The notes: generated by a model not told the origin, from the letters alone. Shown: positions 52,887-63,781, counted from the first letter of the stretch. The stretch is DNA of 64,000 nucleotides from Streptomyces spororaveus (GCF_016755875.1 NZ_BNED01000005.1:6663501-6727500), one strand, 5' to 3'. A program made the numbers and translations.

Positions 52887-54302
52887 TCAGTATCCGTCCG
52901 AGGGGTCCGGCCGGTTCGGAAGGCCCAGTCTTGAGCGCATCCGACGCATCACGTGGTCGCTGAACAGGTGCGTGCACCGGTCCAGGAGGGTGCCGACCTC
53001 CGGGTCGCGCACCGGCAGGTCCGGCGTGCCGTACGGGGACCACATGCTCTGGACGCGCTGCTCCGCGATGGCCCGCAGGGCCGGGTCACGGTCCGTCAGG
53101 AGCTCGGTGGAGGCGCGCAGTCCGGCCACTCCGCCCCGGGCGAACAGCAGCCGGTAGGCCGCCCGGCGGGTGTGCGGCGGCCGGTCGGGCGCGATGCGGG
53201 CCGTCAGCCAGTCGACGGGGAGCAGCGGGGCGGAGCCGCTCAGGCTCCGGCCCACCTCGCGGGCCACCGCGGGCACCGGGTCGTCCAGCAGCGGCCGCAG
53301 CAGCTCGATGTCCGTGGTGTCCAGCAGGCGCAGCCCGGCGACGGCCGCGGCCCGCACCTGGCCGTCGGGGTGCTCCAGCAGCGCGCGCAGCACCGGCGCG
53401 TCCGGGCGGCGGGCGCACTCGGCGAAGCCGGTCACCGCGTACGGGCTCGGGCGGCCGGGGCCGGCCAGCGCCTCGCGGTACAGCGGGTACGGGTCGCCAC
53501 CGCCCTGGCGGACCAGCCAGCGGGCACAGGCCCGCACCGTCCCCGAGCGGTCGGCGAGGTGGTCGGCGGCCTCGGCGGTCCGCCCGGCCCGGCGCAGGGC
53601 GGTGACCCCGGCGGCGCGGACCATCGCCCCGTGCGCGCCGAGCAGCGTGTCGACGGCCCCGTCGTCGGGTCCGCCGGCGGCCATGGCGGCCAGCGCGGCG
53701 TCCGTCCACAGCCGGGCCGCCGCCGGGTCGAGCTCGCCGGCGGCCAGCAGGGCCAGCTCCCTCGCGTCCAGCAGCCCGGCGTCGACGGTCAGCCGCGCGG
53801 CGAACCGCCGGGTCGGCAGGTCCGGGCTCCCGCGCAGCTCCCCGAGGAGCCCGGCGGTGGCGCCCAGTACGGCCTGGAACCGCTCCAGCGCCCACGCGCC
53901 CTGTTCGCGCCGACCCAGCCGCAGCACGAGCGGGGTCAGCCTGCGCAGCGTGCCCGCGGGGTCGGCGGCCAGGGCCGCGGCCAGCAGCCCCCGGGCCCGC
54001 TCCCGTACGGCGGGCACCCAGTCCGCACAGCGGATCGCGACGAGTTCGGGCACCGGCCCGGGCTCGCGCAGCGCCGCCTCGCGGATCCGGCCGTCGCGAT
54101 GGCACAGCCGCCACGCCGCCGACACGTCGGCGGGGGTCACGTACGACCGGTGGTGGATCCGCCGGACCGCGTGGTCGAAGCCGATCCACTCGGCCGCCGC
54201 GCCTCGGGGGAGCGAGAATCCGGCCCCGTCCGGCGCCGCGCCCGTCAGCAGCCGCGCGTATGCGCGTTCCGTCCCTCTTCCGTCGCGCGATCCGGCGCTC
54301 AT
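52887..54302 (-). CDS. HEAT-repeat protein of unknown function
   Basis: A 471-residue helical repeat protein: from residue ~75 to 460 it consists of ~30-residue Leu/Ala-rich units such as VRAAAVAGLRLLDTTDIELL and VRERARGLLAAALAADP, typical of HEAT or PBS-lyase repeats. No catalytic motif is visible. Such proteins are scaffolds. ATG 54302 begins the frame. It is the first gene of a leftward trio that separates argCJBDR from argGH. Confidence 0.68.
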   Translation of the reverse strand: MSAGSRDGRGTERAYARLLTGAAPDGAGFSLPRGAAAEWIGFDHAVRRIHHRSYVTPADVSAAWRLCHRDGRIREAALREPGPVPELVAIRCADWVPAVRERARGLLAAALAADPAGTLRRLTPLVLRLGRREQGAWALERFQAVLGATAGLLGELRGSPDLPTRRFAARLTVDAGLLDARELALLAAGELDPAAARLWTDAALAAMAAGGPDDGAVDTLLGAHGAMVRAAGVTALRRAGRTAEAADHLADRSGTVRACARWLVRQGGGDPYPLYREALAGPGRPSPYAVTGFAECARRPDAPVLRALLEHPDGQVRAAAVAGLRLLDTTDIELLRPLLDDPVPAVAREVGRSLSGSAPLLPVDWLTARIAPDRPPHTRRAAYRLLFARGGVAGLRASTELLTDRDPALRAIAEQRVQSMWSPYGTPDLPVRDPEVGTLLDRCTHLFSDHVMRRMRSRLGLPNRPDPSDGY

Positions 54303-54421
54303 GTGGCCCCCCTGTGGTCGTCGAGGTCGATCGTAGGCACCGCGGCCGCCCGCTCGCCTCCGATATAGCCGCAGGTCAGGCCCGGCGCGTGGGCGCCGGT
54401 GGCGGTGCGCCCACGACGCGA

Positions 54422-54455
54422 TTGACGAAACATACGGAGTAGTGCATACTTATGC
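54422..54455 (+). promoter_or_regulatory. argG promoter with overlapping ARG box
   Basis: The -35 is TTGACG (54422-54427) and the -10 is CATACT (54445-54450), with a 17-base spacer. The perfect palindrome GCATA-CT-TATGC (54444-54455) covers the -10, the expected place for ArgR binding. A half-site GAATGCAC follows at 54463-54470. Confidence 0.78.
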
Positions 54456-54486
54456 CTGTCGTTGAATGCACCGTAAGGAGAAACCC

Positions 54487-55680
54487 GTGACCGAGCGCGT
54501 CGTACTCGCCTACTCGGGCGGCCTGGACACCTCCGTCGCCATCGGCTGGATCGCCGAGGAGACGGGCGCCGAGGTCATCGCCGTTGCCGTGGACGTCGGC
54601 CAGGGCGGCGAGGACCTGGACGTCATCCGCAAGCGCGCGCTCGACTGCGGTGCGGTCGAGGCCGAGGTCGCCGACGCCTCCGACGAGTTCGCCAACGAGT
54701 ACTGCCTCCCGGCGATCAAGGCGAACGCCCTCTACATGGACCGGTACCCGCTGGTCTCGGCGCTCTCCCGGCCGGCCATCGTCAAGCACCTGGTCGCCGC
54801 CGCCAAGAAGCACGGCGCCACGACCGTCGCCCACGGCTGCACCGGCAAGGGCAACGACCAGGTCCGCTTCGAGGCCGGCATCGTCGCTCTCGCCCCGGAC
54901 CTCAAGTGCATCGCCCCGGTCCGTGACTACGCGATGACCCGCGACAAGGCGATCGCCTTCTGCGAGGAGAAGCAGCTCCCGATCGCGACCACCAAGAAGT
55001 CCCCGTACTCCATCGACCAGAACGTCTTCGGGCGCGCCGTCGAGACGGGCTTCCTGGAGGACATCTGGAACGCCCCGATCGAGGACATCTACGAGTACAC
55101 CTCGAACCCGGCTCTGCCGCGTGAGGCCGACGAGGTCGTCATCTCCTTCAAGGAGGGCGTCCCGGTCGCCATCGACGGCAAGCCCGTCTCCGTGCTGCAG
55201 GCCATCCAGCAGCTCAACGACCGCGCCGGAGCCCAGGGCATCGGCCGGATCGACATCGTCGAGGACCGTCTCGTGGGCATCAAGTCCCGTGAGGTGTACG
55301 AGGCCCCGGGCGCGATCGCGCTGATCACGGCCCACCAGGAGCTGGAGAACGTCACCGTCGAGCGCGAGCTGGCCCGCTACAAGCGGCAGGTCGAGCAGCG
55401 CTGGGGCGAGATGGTCTACGACGGCCTGTGGTTCTCCCCGCTCAAGCGCGCCCTGGACGGCTTCATCAACGAGGCCAACCAGCACGTCACCGGCGACATC
55501 CGGATGACCCTGCACGGCGGCCGCGCCGTCGTCACCGGCCGGAAGTCGGACGAGTCGCTGTACGACTTCAACCTCGCGACCTACGACTCGGGCGACACCT
55601 TCGACCAGTCCAAGGCGCAGGGCTTCATCGAGATCTTCGGTCTCTCCTCGAAGATCGCGGCCCGCCGCGACCTCGCCTGA
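54487..55680 (+). CDS. argG: argininosuccinate synthase
   Basis: A 397-residue ligase joining citrulline and aspartate with ATP. The P-loop AYSGGLDTS is at residues 8-16, and the citrulline/Asp-binding segments ([24 protein letters not shown]) are complete. GTG 54487 has AAGGAG six bases upstream; ATG 54466 is an upstream in-frame alternative that would place the Shine-Dalgarno inside. It is followed by argH in the same direction and preceded by its own ARG-box promoter. Confidence 0.97.
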   Translation: MTERVVLAYSGGLDTSVAIGWIAEETGAEVIAVAVDVGQGGEDLDVIRKRALDCGAVEAEVADASDEFANEYCLPAIKANALYMDRYPLVSALSRPAIVKHLVAAAKKHGATTVAHGCTGKGNDQVRFEAGIVALAPDLKCIAPVRDYAMTRDKAIAFCEEKQLPIATTKKSPYSIDQNVFGRAVETGFLEDIWNAPIEDIYEYTSNPALPREADEVVISFKEGVPVAIDGKPVSVLQAIQQLNDRAGAQGIGRIDIVEDRLVGIKSREVYEAPGAIALITAHQELENVTVERELARYKRQVEQRWGEMVYDGLWFSPLKRALDGFINEANQHVTGDIRMTLHGGRAVVTGRKSDESLYDFNLATYDSGDTFDQSKAQGFIEIFGLSSKIAARRDLA

Positions 55681-55697
55681 CCGATCAGCAGTACGTG

Positions 55698-55733
55698 ACC
55701 GCCTCCCCGTTTCCTCCGCGGCGGGGAGGCGGT
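55698..55733 (+). promoter_or_regulatory. intercistronic hairpin between argG and argH
   Basis: ACCGCCTCCCCG (55698-55709) pairs perfectly with CGGGGAGGCGGT (55722-55733) across a 12-base loop. It may cause partial termination or stabilise argG mRNA. Downstream is a tandem nonamer CGTACAGGC (55753-55761, 55762-55770). Confidence 0.55.
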
Positions 55734-55783
55734 TCCCTGTCCGAAAGCATGTCGTACAGGCCGTACAGGCCATGCAGTCCTGA

Positions 55784-57223
<1,440 letters not shown>

Positions 57224-57232
57224 TCCGCAGGC

Positions 57233-57276
57233 CCGCAGGGGCGGTGGGAGCCGGTCGGCCCCCACCGCCCCTGCGG
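57233..57276. terminator. terminator after argGH
   Basis: A perfect 16-bp stem (57233-57248 with 57261-57276) has a 12-base loop between argH and a convergent gene; it can serve both. Confidence 0.85.
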
Positions 57277-57317
57277 CATGCCCGGGTACCGGCGGACGGC
57301 CCCGCCGACCCGCCCGG

Positions 57318-57830
57318 TCAGGGCGCGGCCCACGCGGCCAGCGTGTCGAAGTCCGCGCGGACCAGCCCGATCCGCTCGTCGATGCGCATCAGCAGGGTCC
57401 GTGCCGGGTGGCACCGGTCGACGTACTCGCGGTCCATCGCCGTGATGTCGTCGTCGATCCAGGCGAAGGGCCGCTCGCCCGCGTATTCGAGGATGTACTG
57501 GGTCTTCCAGAACGTGCCGCGCGGGGCCCGGCCGTGCATCACCGGCCAGTCGATGAACGGGAGCCCGGGCAGCCCCAGGTGAGGGCCTATCCAGTCGTTG
57601 GCCTCGTCCTTCCACGTGGTGGCCCAGACCAGCTCGTAGGTGTCCGCGAGGGCGAGGAGTTCCGCGCCGTGGGCGGGATTCAGCCAGACCCGCAGCGGCT
57701 CGGCCCGCTCGGCCCCGGTCCAGCCCGTCGGGCGCATGCGGTGGGTGGCGTACCCCTCGGGGCGGCGCTGCGCCTTGGCCGCGTAGGGGTTCAGCGGGCC
57801 GTCGACGTCGATCAGCAGCAGGGGCTTCAT
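57318..57830 (-). CDS. HAD-like hydrolase/phosphatase of unknown substrate
   Basis: A 170-residue protein starting LLLIDVDGPLNPY, where D8-x-D10-G is the HAD motif I, then VWATTWKDEAN as motif II with Thr/Ser, and FAWIDDDITAMD with paired Asp as motif IV. The cap is small. Substrate not known. ATG 57830. It converges with argH and is divergent from the TetR gene, 89 bases away. Confidence 0.72.
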   Translation of the reverse strand: MKPLLLIDVDGPLNPYAAKAQRRPEGYATHRMRPTGWTGAERAEPLRVWLNPAHGAELLALADTYELVWATTWKDEANDWIGPHLGLPGLPFIDWPVMHGRAPRGTFWKTQYILEYAGERPFAWIDDDITAMDREYVDRCHPARTLLMRIDERIGLVRADFDTLAAWAAP

Positions 57831-57879
57831 CTCGGCAGGATTCCGTTCCGGCTGCGCTCAGGCAGCTCATTTTTCGACG

Positions 57880-57922
57880 GAATGAGACATGAGTGTCTCA
57901 TTCGGGGTATGCTTGTCTCATG
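57880..57922. promoter_or_regulatory. TetR operator and leaderless promoter
   Basis: The perfect 10-bp inverted repeat GAATGAGACA (57880-57889) and TGTCTCATTC (57894-57903) has a TGAG spacer. An extra half-site TGTCTCAT (57915-57922) covers the TetR ATG (57920). A -10-like TATGCT (57908-57913) ends six bases before the ATG, and GAGACA (57884-57889) is at -35 spacing. Confidence 0.75.
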
Positions 57923-58471
57923 GCCATGGATCGTGACCAGGTGCTCCGCGATGCGGCCGCCCTGCTTTCCCGCAAGTCGACCGCCACGATGGACGAGGTC
58001 GCCCGCGCCGCCGGAATCGGGCGCGCGACCCTCCATCGGCACTTCGCCGGACGCGACGCCCTCGTACGGGCCCTCGAAGACCTCGGCATCCGCGAGTTCG
58101 AAGTGGCGTTCGACAACGCCCGTCTCGACGAGGGCACCGCGGTCGAGGCCCTCAAGCGCCTCGTCGCCGAGTCCGAGCCCAACGCCCAGCTGCTGGCCTT
58201 CCTCGTCACCGAGAACCAGCTGTTCGAGGGCGACGAGGTGAACGAGGGATGGGCTCGGCTCGACGCCCGCGTCGGCGCCCTCTTCCGGCGCGGCCAGGAA
58301 GAGGGCGACATCCGGATCGACCTGAGCCCCGCATGGCTCACCGAGGCCCTCTACGGCCTCGTCGGCACCTGCGCATGGGCCGTCATGGACGGCCGGGTCG
58401 CCGCCAAGGACTTCCAGTACATGATCATCGAGCTGTTGCTCGGTGGCGCCAGACGGAGTGTGGAGAAATGA
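57920..58471 (+). CDS. TetR-family repressor of the adjacent MFS pump
   Basis: A 183-residue regulator: HTH at residues ~20-48 (TMDEVARAAGIGRATLHRHFAGRDALV) and a helical ligand domain. ATG 57920 is the start, six bases after a TATGCT -10-like element, so the mRNA is probably leaderless. Its stop overlaps the MFS gene start (ATGA). A perfect palindrome upstream and a half-site over the start codon suggest autorepression and control of the efflux gene. The ligand is unknown. Confidence 0.88.
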   Translation: MAMDRDQVLRDAAALLSRKSTATMDEVARAAGIGRATLHRHFAGRDALVRALEDLGIREFEVAFDNARLDEGTAVEALKRLVAESEPNAQLLAFLVTENQLFEGDEVNEGWARLDARVGALFRRGQEEGDIRIDLSPAWLTEALYGLVGTCAWAVMDGRVAAKDFQYMIIELLLGGARRSVEK

Positions 58472-60012
58472 GCACCACGCAGCAGCTGAACAGCCCGACC
58501 GGGACGGAGGCCAGGAGCCGCGGCCGCTGGCTCGCCCTGGGCGTGCTGGTGCTCGCCGTGCTGCTGGTCGCCGTCGACGCGACCGTACTCGGCCTCGCCA
58601 CCCCCGCACTCTCCGAGGACCTCAAGCCGTCCGGCACCCAGCTGCTGTGGATCGGCGACATCTACTCCTTCGTCATCGCCGGGCTCCTGGTCTCCATGGG
58701 CAGCCTCGGTGACCGCATCGGCCGCAAGAAGCTGCTGCTCACCGGCGCCGCCGCGTTCGGTGCCGTGTCCGTGCTCAACGCCTACGCGACCAGCCCCGAG
58801 ATGATGATCGTCGCCCGTGCCCTGCTGGGTGTGGCCGGTGCGACCCTGATGCCGTCCACCCTCGCGCTGATCCGCAACATCTTCCACGACCCGAAGGAGC
58901 GCAGCCTCGCCATCGGCATCTGGGGCGCCACCGCCTCGGCCGGTGCGGCCGTCGGCCCGGTCGTCGGCGGAGCCCTCCTCCAGCACTTCTGGTGGGGCTC
59001 GGTCTTCCTGATCAACCTCCCCGTGATGATCGCCCTAGTCGTCGTCGGAATCAAGCTGCTTCCCGAATCCCGGAACCCGGTCGCCGGTCCCTGGGACCTC
59101 GTCAGCGTCGGCCTCTCCCTCGTCGGCGTCATCAGCGTGGTCTACGCCGTCAAGGAAGTCGCCACCCACGGCGTGACCTGGGAGGTCGCGGGTACCGCGA
59201 TACTCGGGGCGGGCGCCCTGTACGCCTTCGTACGCCGCCAGTTCAGCCTGCCGTCCCCGCTGCTCGACATGCGGCTCTTCAAGCACCGCGGCTTCTCCGG
59301 GGCGGTCCTCGCCGACCTGCTCACCGTGTTCGGCCTCTCCGGACTGGTCTTCTTCCTCTCCCAGTTCCTGCAGCTCGTCCAGGGCCGCGACCCGCTGGAG
59401 GCCGGCCTCGCGGAACTGCCCGCCGCAATCGGCGCGGTGGTCACCGGCCTGATCGCGGGCCGCTACGCCCGCCGGTACTCGGTACGGAGCATCGTGGCCG
59501 GCGGCCTCGGCGCCATCGGCCTGGCCCTCGCGGTGCTCACCCTGATCCACAAGGAGAGCGGCTACCCGCTGCTCGGCGCGGCCCTGCTCGTCGTCGGCCT
59601 CGGTGCCGGCTTCTCCTTCACCGTCACCGCCGACGTGATCCTCTCCAGCGTCCCCAAGGAGCAGGCCGGTTCGGCCTCCGCCGTCTCCGAGACGGCGTAC
59701 GAACTCGGCGCCGCCCTCGGTATCGCCCTGCTCGGCTCCATCGTCACCGGCGTCTACCAGAGCTTCACCGCCCCGGCCGCGGTCGCGGGCCCGGTCGCCG
59801 ACGCCGCGCACGAATCCCTCGGCGGCGCCGTCGAGGCCGCCAAGGCGCTGGACCCGCACACCGCCCAGGTGATGGTGGGCGCCGCCCAGGACGCCTTCGT
59901 GGACGGGCTGCGGCTCGCCTCCGGCGTCGGCGCGGCCGTGCTGCTGGCCACCGCCGTGGCCGCCTGGTTCCTGCTGAAGGGCCAGCGGCTGCAGGAGGGC
60001 GTCGAGCACTGA
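58468..60012 (+). CDS. MFS drug transporter (DHA2, 14-TMS)
   Basis: A 514-residue major facilitator with about 14 hydrophobic segments. Motif A is MGSLGDRIGRKK near residues 74-85, and motif C (antiporter) GIWGATASAGAAVGPVVGG near 151-169, with Pro/Gly pattern intact. The DHA2 family (QacA/EmrB-like) exports drugs or biocides with proton exchange. It is translationally coupled to the TetR gene upstream, giving a simple inducible efflux cassette. Substrate unknown. Confidence 0.9.
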   Translation: MSTTQQLNSPTGTEARSRGRWLALGVLVLAVLLVAVDATVLGLATPALSEDLKPSGTQLLWIGDIYSFVIAGLLVSMGSLGDRIGRKKLLLTGAAAFGAVSVLNAYATSPEMMIVARALLGVAGATLMPSTLALIRNIFHDPKERSLAIGIWGATASAGAAVGPVVGGALLQHFWWGSVFLINLPVMIALVVVGIKLLPESRNPVAGPWDLVSVGLSLVGVISVVYAVKEVATHGVTWEVAGTAILGAGALYAFVRRQFSLPSPLLDMRLFKHRGFSGAVLADLLTVFGLSGLVFFLSQFLQLVQGRDPLEAGLAELPAAIGAVVTGLIAGRYARRYSVRSIVAGGLGAIGLALAVLTLIHKESGYPLLGAALLVVGLGAGFSFTVTADVILSSVPKEQAGSASAVSETAYELGAALGIALLGSIVTGVYQSFTAPAAVAGPVADAAHESLGGAVEAAKALDPHTAQVMVGAAQDAFVDGLRLASGVGAAVLLATAVAAWFLLKGQRLQEGVEH

Positions 60013-60083
60013 CGCCCCCGCCGAAGGGATGGCGTTCCGGCCGGAGTTGACAGTTCGTCGAACCGCGGGACACCATCCCGGCG

Positions 60084-61559
60084 ATGGAGATCAACGATCT
60101 GACCCCGGCGGAACGCCGCGTCTGGGAGGCCTTCCCGCGCGGCGACGGGGTCGACTTCCGCGCCGCCCCCGAGGACAGCTCCGTCGACGGAGCCGACTGG
60201 GGACCGGAGCGCACCCTGCGCGCCGAGGTGCTGCGGGCGATCCTGCTGGGCGCCTGTCCCCCCGTGCAGGGCCGGATCCCCGGTCTCAAGATCAAGGGCG
60301 CCAAGATCGTGGGCAAGCTCGACCTGCGCTACGCCGTCATCGACCACCCCATCCGGATGCGCGACTGCTGGTTCGAGCGCAAGCCCCTGGTCTACGGGGC
60401 CCAGCTGCGCGCCCTGGTCCTCGGCTACTCCACCCTGCCCGGCCTGACCGCCTCGACCCTGCGCGTCGAAGTGGTCCTGCGGCTCTCCTGCTGCCGGATC
60501 GCCGGCCCCGTACGGCTGCAGGGCGCGAAGATATCCGGGGGCCTCTTCCTCCAGGGGGCCGTGATCGGGCCCACGGCGGGCGAGGAGGCGGATGAGCCCC
60601 CGCTCCAGCTCAACCACATCGAGGTCGACACCGACATCATCGCGAACGACCTGACGGTGCACGGCCAGCTCCGCCTCAACGGGGCCACCGTCGGCGGCCA
60701 GATCCAGCTCGACCGCGCCCGCCTGCTCGCCCCCGGCGGGATCGCCCTGCACGCCGAGAACCTGACCGTCGGCACCGACCTGCGCGCACACCGGCTGAAG
60801 GCCCGCGGCATGGTCAACCTCACCGGCTCCCGGATACCCGGCCAGGCCTACCTCACCCGCGCCGACCTCGCCAACCCGGACGGGACCGCCCTGCGCGCCT
60901 CCAGCTGCACCATCGGTGAGCTGTGGCTGCGCCGGTGCGATCCCGTCCGGGGCGATGTGAACCTGCGCCGGTCCACCGTCGACCTGCTCCACGTCGACCC
61001 GCAGGCCTGGCCCGAGCGGATCGCCATCGACGGCCTGACCTACCGCACCCTCGCCCCGCACCTCCCCGCCGAGCAGCGGCTGCCCGCCCTGGAGCGGGAG
61101 GAGTCCGGGTACCTCACGTACGCCTACGAACAGCTCGCGGCGGCCTACCGCACGGCGGGCGACGAGGCGGCCGCCCGGACCGTCCAGCTCGCGAAGCTGC
61201 GCAGGCACCGCCACACCCTGCCCCGGGCCGCCCGGTTGTGGGGGCTGCTCCAGGACGTCACCGTCGGCTACGGCTTCCGGCCGCTGCGCGCGGCGGGCTG
61301 GCTGACGGCCCTGCTGATGACCGGGTCGATCGCGTACGGGATCGACCCGCCGCGTGCCCTGAAGGCAGGGGAGGCGCCGGACTTCAACGCGGTCTTCTAC
61401 ACGATCGACCTCATGGTGCCGATCGTCGGTTTCGGCCAGGAGGGGGCCTTCGCACCGGGCGGCTGGCACCAGTGGCTGTCGTACCTGCTGATCGTGACCG
61501 GCTGGATCCTCGCCACCACCACGGCGGCGGGCGTCAGCCGGTCACTCCAGCGTCAGTAG
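60084..61559 (+). CDS. beta-solenoid membrane protein, possible two-helix channel-like C-terminus
   Basis: A 491-residue protein. Residues ~60-330 are built of short repeats with alternating hydrophobic residues (LKIKGAKIVGKLDLRYAVI, VRLQGAKISGGLFLQGAVI, GQLRLNGATVGGQIQLDRA), a pentapeptide-like or right-handed solenoid fold. A helical linker (~350-405) and two transmembrane helices (~412-430 and ~465-485) follow, with a loop IDLMVPIVGFGQEGAF between them. Function unknown; the C-terminal part resembles the layout of ion-channel pore modules, which is only an analogy. ATG 60084. It is 71 bases after the MFS gene. Confidence 0.65.
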   Translation: MEINDLTPAERRVWEAFPRGDGVDFRAAPEDSSVDGADWGPERTLRAEVLRAILLGACPPVQGRIPGLKIKGAKIVGKLDLRYAVIDHPIRMRDCWFERKPLVYGAQLRALVLGYSTLPGLTASTLRVEVVLRLSCCRIAGPVRLQGAKISGGLFLQGAVIGPTAGEEADEPPLQLNHIEVDTDIIANDLTVHGQLRLNGATVGGQIQLDRARLLAPGGIALHAENLTVGTDLRAHRLKARGMVNLTGSRIPGQAYLTRADLANPDGTALRASSCTIGELWLRRCDPVRGDVNLRRSTVDLLHVDPQAWPERIAIDGLTYRTLAPHLPAEQRLPALEREESGYLTYAYEQLAAAYRTAGDEAAARTVQLAKLRRHRHTLPRAARLWGLLQDVTVGYGFRPLRAAGWLTALLMTGSIAYGIDPPRALKAGEAPDFNAVFYTIDLMVPIVGFGQEGAFAPGGWHQWLSYLLIVTGWILATTTAAGVSRSLQRQ

Positions 61560-61579
61560 GCCCGGGTCGGGCCGACCGG

Positions 61580-62251
61580 TCAGGCGGCCTTGGCCTTGGT
61601 GGCGTACATGTCGACGTACTCCTGGCCCGAGAGGCGCATGACCTCGGCCATCACCGAGTCGGTGACGGCGCGCAGCACGTAGCGGTCGCGGTCCATGCCC
61701 TCGTAGCGGGAGAACTCCATCGGCTCGCCGAAGCGGACGGTGACCCGGCCCGGACGCGGCATGCCGGCGCCGCCGGGCTGGAGCTTGTCGGTGCCGATCA
61801 CCGCGAACGGCACCACGGGGGCCCCGGTCATCAGGGTCAGGCGGGCGATGCCGGTGCGGCCGCGGTAGAGCCGGCCGTCGGGGGAGCGGGTGCCCTCGGG
61901 GTAGATGCCGAAGATCTTGCCCTCTTCGAGGATCCGGCGGCCGGTCATCAGGGCCGCGACTCCGCCGTTGGCGCCGTCACGGTCGACGGGGATCATGCCG
62001 GAGCCGGTGAAGAACCAGGCCATGGCGCGGCCCTTGACGCCCTTGCCCGTGACGTACTCGTCCTTGCCGATGAAGTGGACCGTACGGTCGCACACCAGCG
62101 GAAGGATCATGGAGTCGATGAAGGTGAGGTGGTTGCCCGCCAGAATCACCGGGCCGGAGCCGGGGATGTTCTCGATGCCCTCCACGCGGGTGCGGAACAT
62201 CATGCGCATGACCGGTCCGACAGTGGCTTTGATGAGCTTCGTACGGAACAA
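61580..62251 (-). CDS. 1-acylglycerol-3-phosphate acyltransferase (PlsC family)
   Basis: A 223-residue acyltransferase: HX4D motif H41-D46 in NHLTFID and the EGTRS motif at 119-123, with FTGSGMIPVDRDG between. It acylates lysophosphatidate or a related lipid in membrane lipid synthesis. TTG 62251 is chosen because GGAGGG lies six bases upstream; GTG 62296 would add 15 residues (MWWVREPLFDAGGPT) and place that site inside the frame. It is divergent from the phosphodiesterase gene. Confidence 0.85.
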   Translation of the reverse strand: MFRTKLIKATVGPVMRMMFRTRVEGIENIPGSGPVILAGNHLTFIDSMILPLVCDRTVHFIGKDEYVTGKGVKGRAMAWFFTGSGMIPVDRDGANGGVAALMTGRRILEEGKIFGIYPEGTRSPDGRLYRGRTGIARLTLMTGAPVVPFAVIGTDKLQPGGAGMPRPGRVTVRFGEPMEFSRYEGMDRDRYVLRAVTDSVMAEVMRLSGQEYVDMYATKAKAA

Positions 62252-62503
62252 CGTGGGCCCTCCGGCATCGAAAAGCGGTTCGCGCACCCACCACACGGCG
62301 GGAGCGCAGGTGAGGACGATACTCGCGGGTCAGGTCCGAGCGCACATCGGGTTCACGTGTCGGATACAGAGTGTTGACGCACGTTTGCGCCAAGTTCCCC
62401 GGATGGGCCCTCTTCGCACGCCCTTCGGCCACCACCTTTTGCCTACCATCTGCACGCCGATCGCGGGCCGCGACACGGCGTTCACGACGAGGAGTGGGCA
62501 CTC

Positions 62504-63691
62504 ATGACACAGAGTGGGGCAGCGCGGCGCACGGTCCTGGGGGCGGCCGTCCTGGCGGCGGGGACCGGATTCACCGGACTCGCGGCGGGTTCCGCCGCCG
62601 CGGCGGACGAGGCGGACGGCCAGGTGTACGGCGACGGGCACGGCGAAGGGGGCTACCGGGACCTCCCCCACCCGACGGTCATCGGCCATCGCGGAGCCAG
62701 CGGCTACCGGCCGGAGCACACGATCGGCTCCTACCAGCTCGCCCTGGACCTGGGCGCCGACGTGGTCGAGCAGGACCTGGTCCCGACCCGCGACGGCCAT
62801 CTGGTGTGCCGCCACGAGAACGAGATCGGCGGGACCACGGACGTCGCCGAGCACCTCGAATTCGCCTCCCGGCGCACCACCAAGTCCGTCGACGGGGTCG
62901 CCGTCACCGGCTGGTTCACCGAGGACTTCACCCTGGCCGAACTGCGGACCCTGCGCGCGAAGGAACGTATCCCGGCCGTCCGCCAGCGCAACACGCTCTA
63001 CGACGGCCAGTGGGCCGTGCCCACCTTCGAAGAGGTGCTCCGCTGGGCCGACCGCGAGGGCAAGCGGCGCGGCAGGCGGGTGTGGCTGCACGTCGAGACC
63101 AAGCACCCCAGCTACTTCCGGGGCCTCGGCCTCGGCCTGGAGGAGCCCCTCGCCAAGCTCCTGCGCCGCTACGGGCGCGACGGGTGGGGCGCCGCCGTCT
63201 TCCTCCAGTCCTTCGAGCCCTCCAGCATCCAGCGCCTGGCCCGGCTGGTCTCCGCGCCCCGCGTGGTGCTGCTCTCCGCGGGCAATACCCGTCCGTGGGA
63301 CTTCGAACTGGCCAAGGACCCGCGTACGGTCGCGGACCTGGTCAAGCCCGAGGGCCTGAAGTGGATCTCCGGCTTCGCCCAGGGGATCGGCCCGACCATG
63401 GACCTGATCCTGCCGCGCGACGCGGACGGCAGGCTCGGCACGCCGACCACCCTGGTGAAGGACGCCCACGCCCGCGGACTGCTGCTGCACCCCTATACCG
63501 CGCGCAACGAGAACAGCTTCCTGCCGGCCGAGTACCGCAGGGGCACCGACCCGGCCGCGTACGGGGACGCCTTCGGCGCCTTCCGGACCTACTTCGAACA
63601 GGGCATCGACGGGATCTTCACCGACAACCCGGACACCGGACTGCTCGCGGCGGAGGCCTTCCGGCCGGGCCGACGCCCCGCCAACCGCTGA
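62504..63691 (+). CDS. Tat-exported glycerophosphodiester phosphodiesterase
   Basis: A 395-residue secreted enzyme hydrolysing glycerophosphodiesters to glycerol-3-phosphate and alcohol. The Tat-like signal (ARRTVLGAAVLAAGTGF) spans residues 7-34. Catalytic His62 in GHRGASGYRPEHT, Glu71, Glu89-x-Asp91 and His104 in CRHENEI are all present, and the C-terminal GIDGIFTDNPDTG is typical. It scavenges phosphate from lipid head groups or teichoic acids. ATG 62504 has GAGGAG about 11 bases upstream. A hairpin terminator follows at 63724-63770. Confidence 0.9.
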   Translation: MTQSGAARRTVLGAAVLAAGTGFTGLAAGSAAAADEADGQVYGDGHGEGGYRDLPHPTVIGHRGASGYRPEHTIGSYQLALDLGADVVEQDLVPTRDGHLVCRHENEIGGTTDVAEHLEFASRRTTKSVDGVAVTGWFTEDFTLAELRTLRAKERIPAVRQRNTLYDGQWAVPTFEEVLRWADREGKRRGRRVWLHVETKHPSYFRGLGLGLEEPLAKLLRRYGRDGWGAAVFLQSFEPSSIQRLARLVSAPRVVLLSAGNTRPWDFELAKDPRTVADLVKPEGLKWISGFAQGIGPTMDLILPRDADGRLGTPTTLVKDAHARGLLLHPYTARNENSFLPAEYRRGTDPAAYGDAFGAFRTYFEQGIDGIFTDNPDTGLLAAEAFRPGRRPANR

Positions 63692-63723
63692 GCGCCGTCA
63701 ACCGCTGAGCGCCGCTTCCCGTA

Positions 63724-63770
63724 CGAGTGGGCCGGGCCCGGTGGGGAAACCGTCCGGCCCGGCCCGCTCG
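63724..63770 (+). terminator. terminator after the phosphodiesterase gene
   Basis: CGAGTGGGCCGGGCC (63724-63738) pairs with GGCCCGGCCCGCTCG (63756-63770), one mismatch in 15, with a 17-base loop. Confidence 0.6.
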
Positions 63771-63781
63771 TCCCGCCCGGC

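Noticed and set aside
62350..62380. GTTCACGT before the phosphodiesterase gene as a PHO box
   Set aside because: Only one GTTCAC-type unit is present. Streptomyces PHO boxes need at least two 11-base direct repeats, and the following unit does not match.
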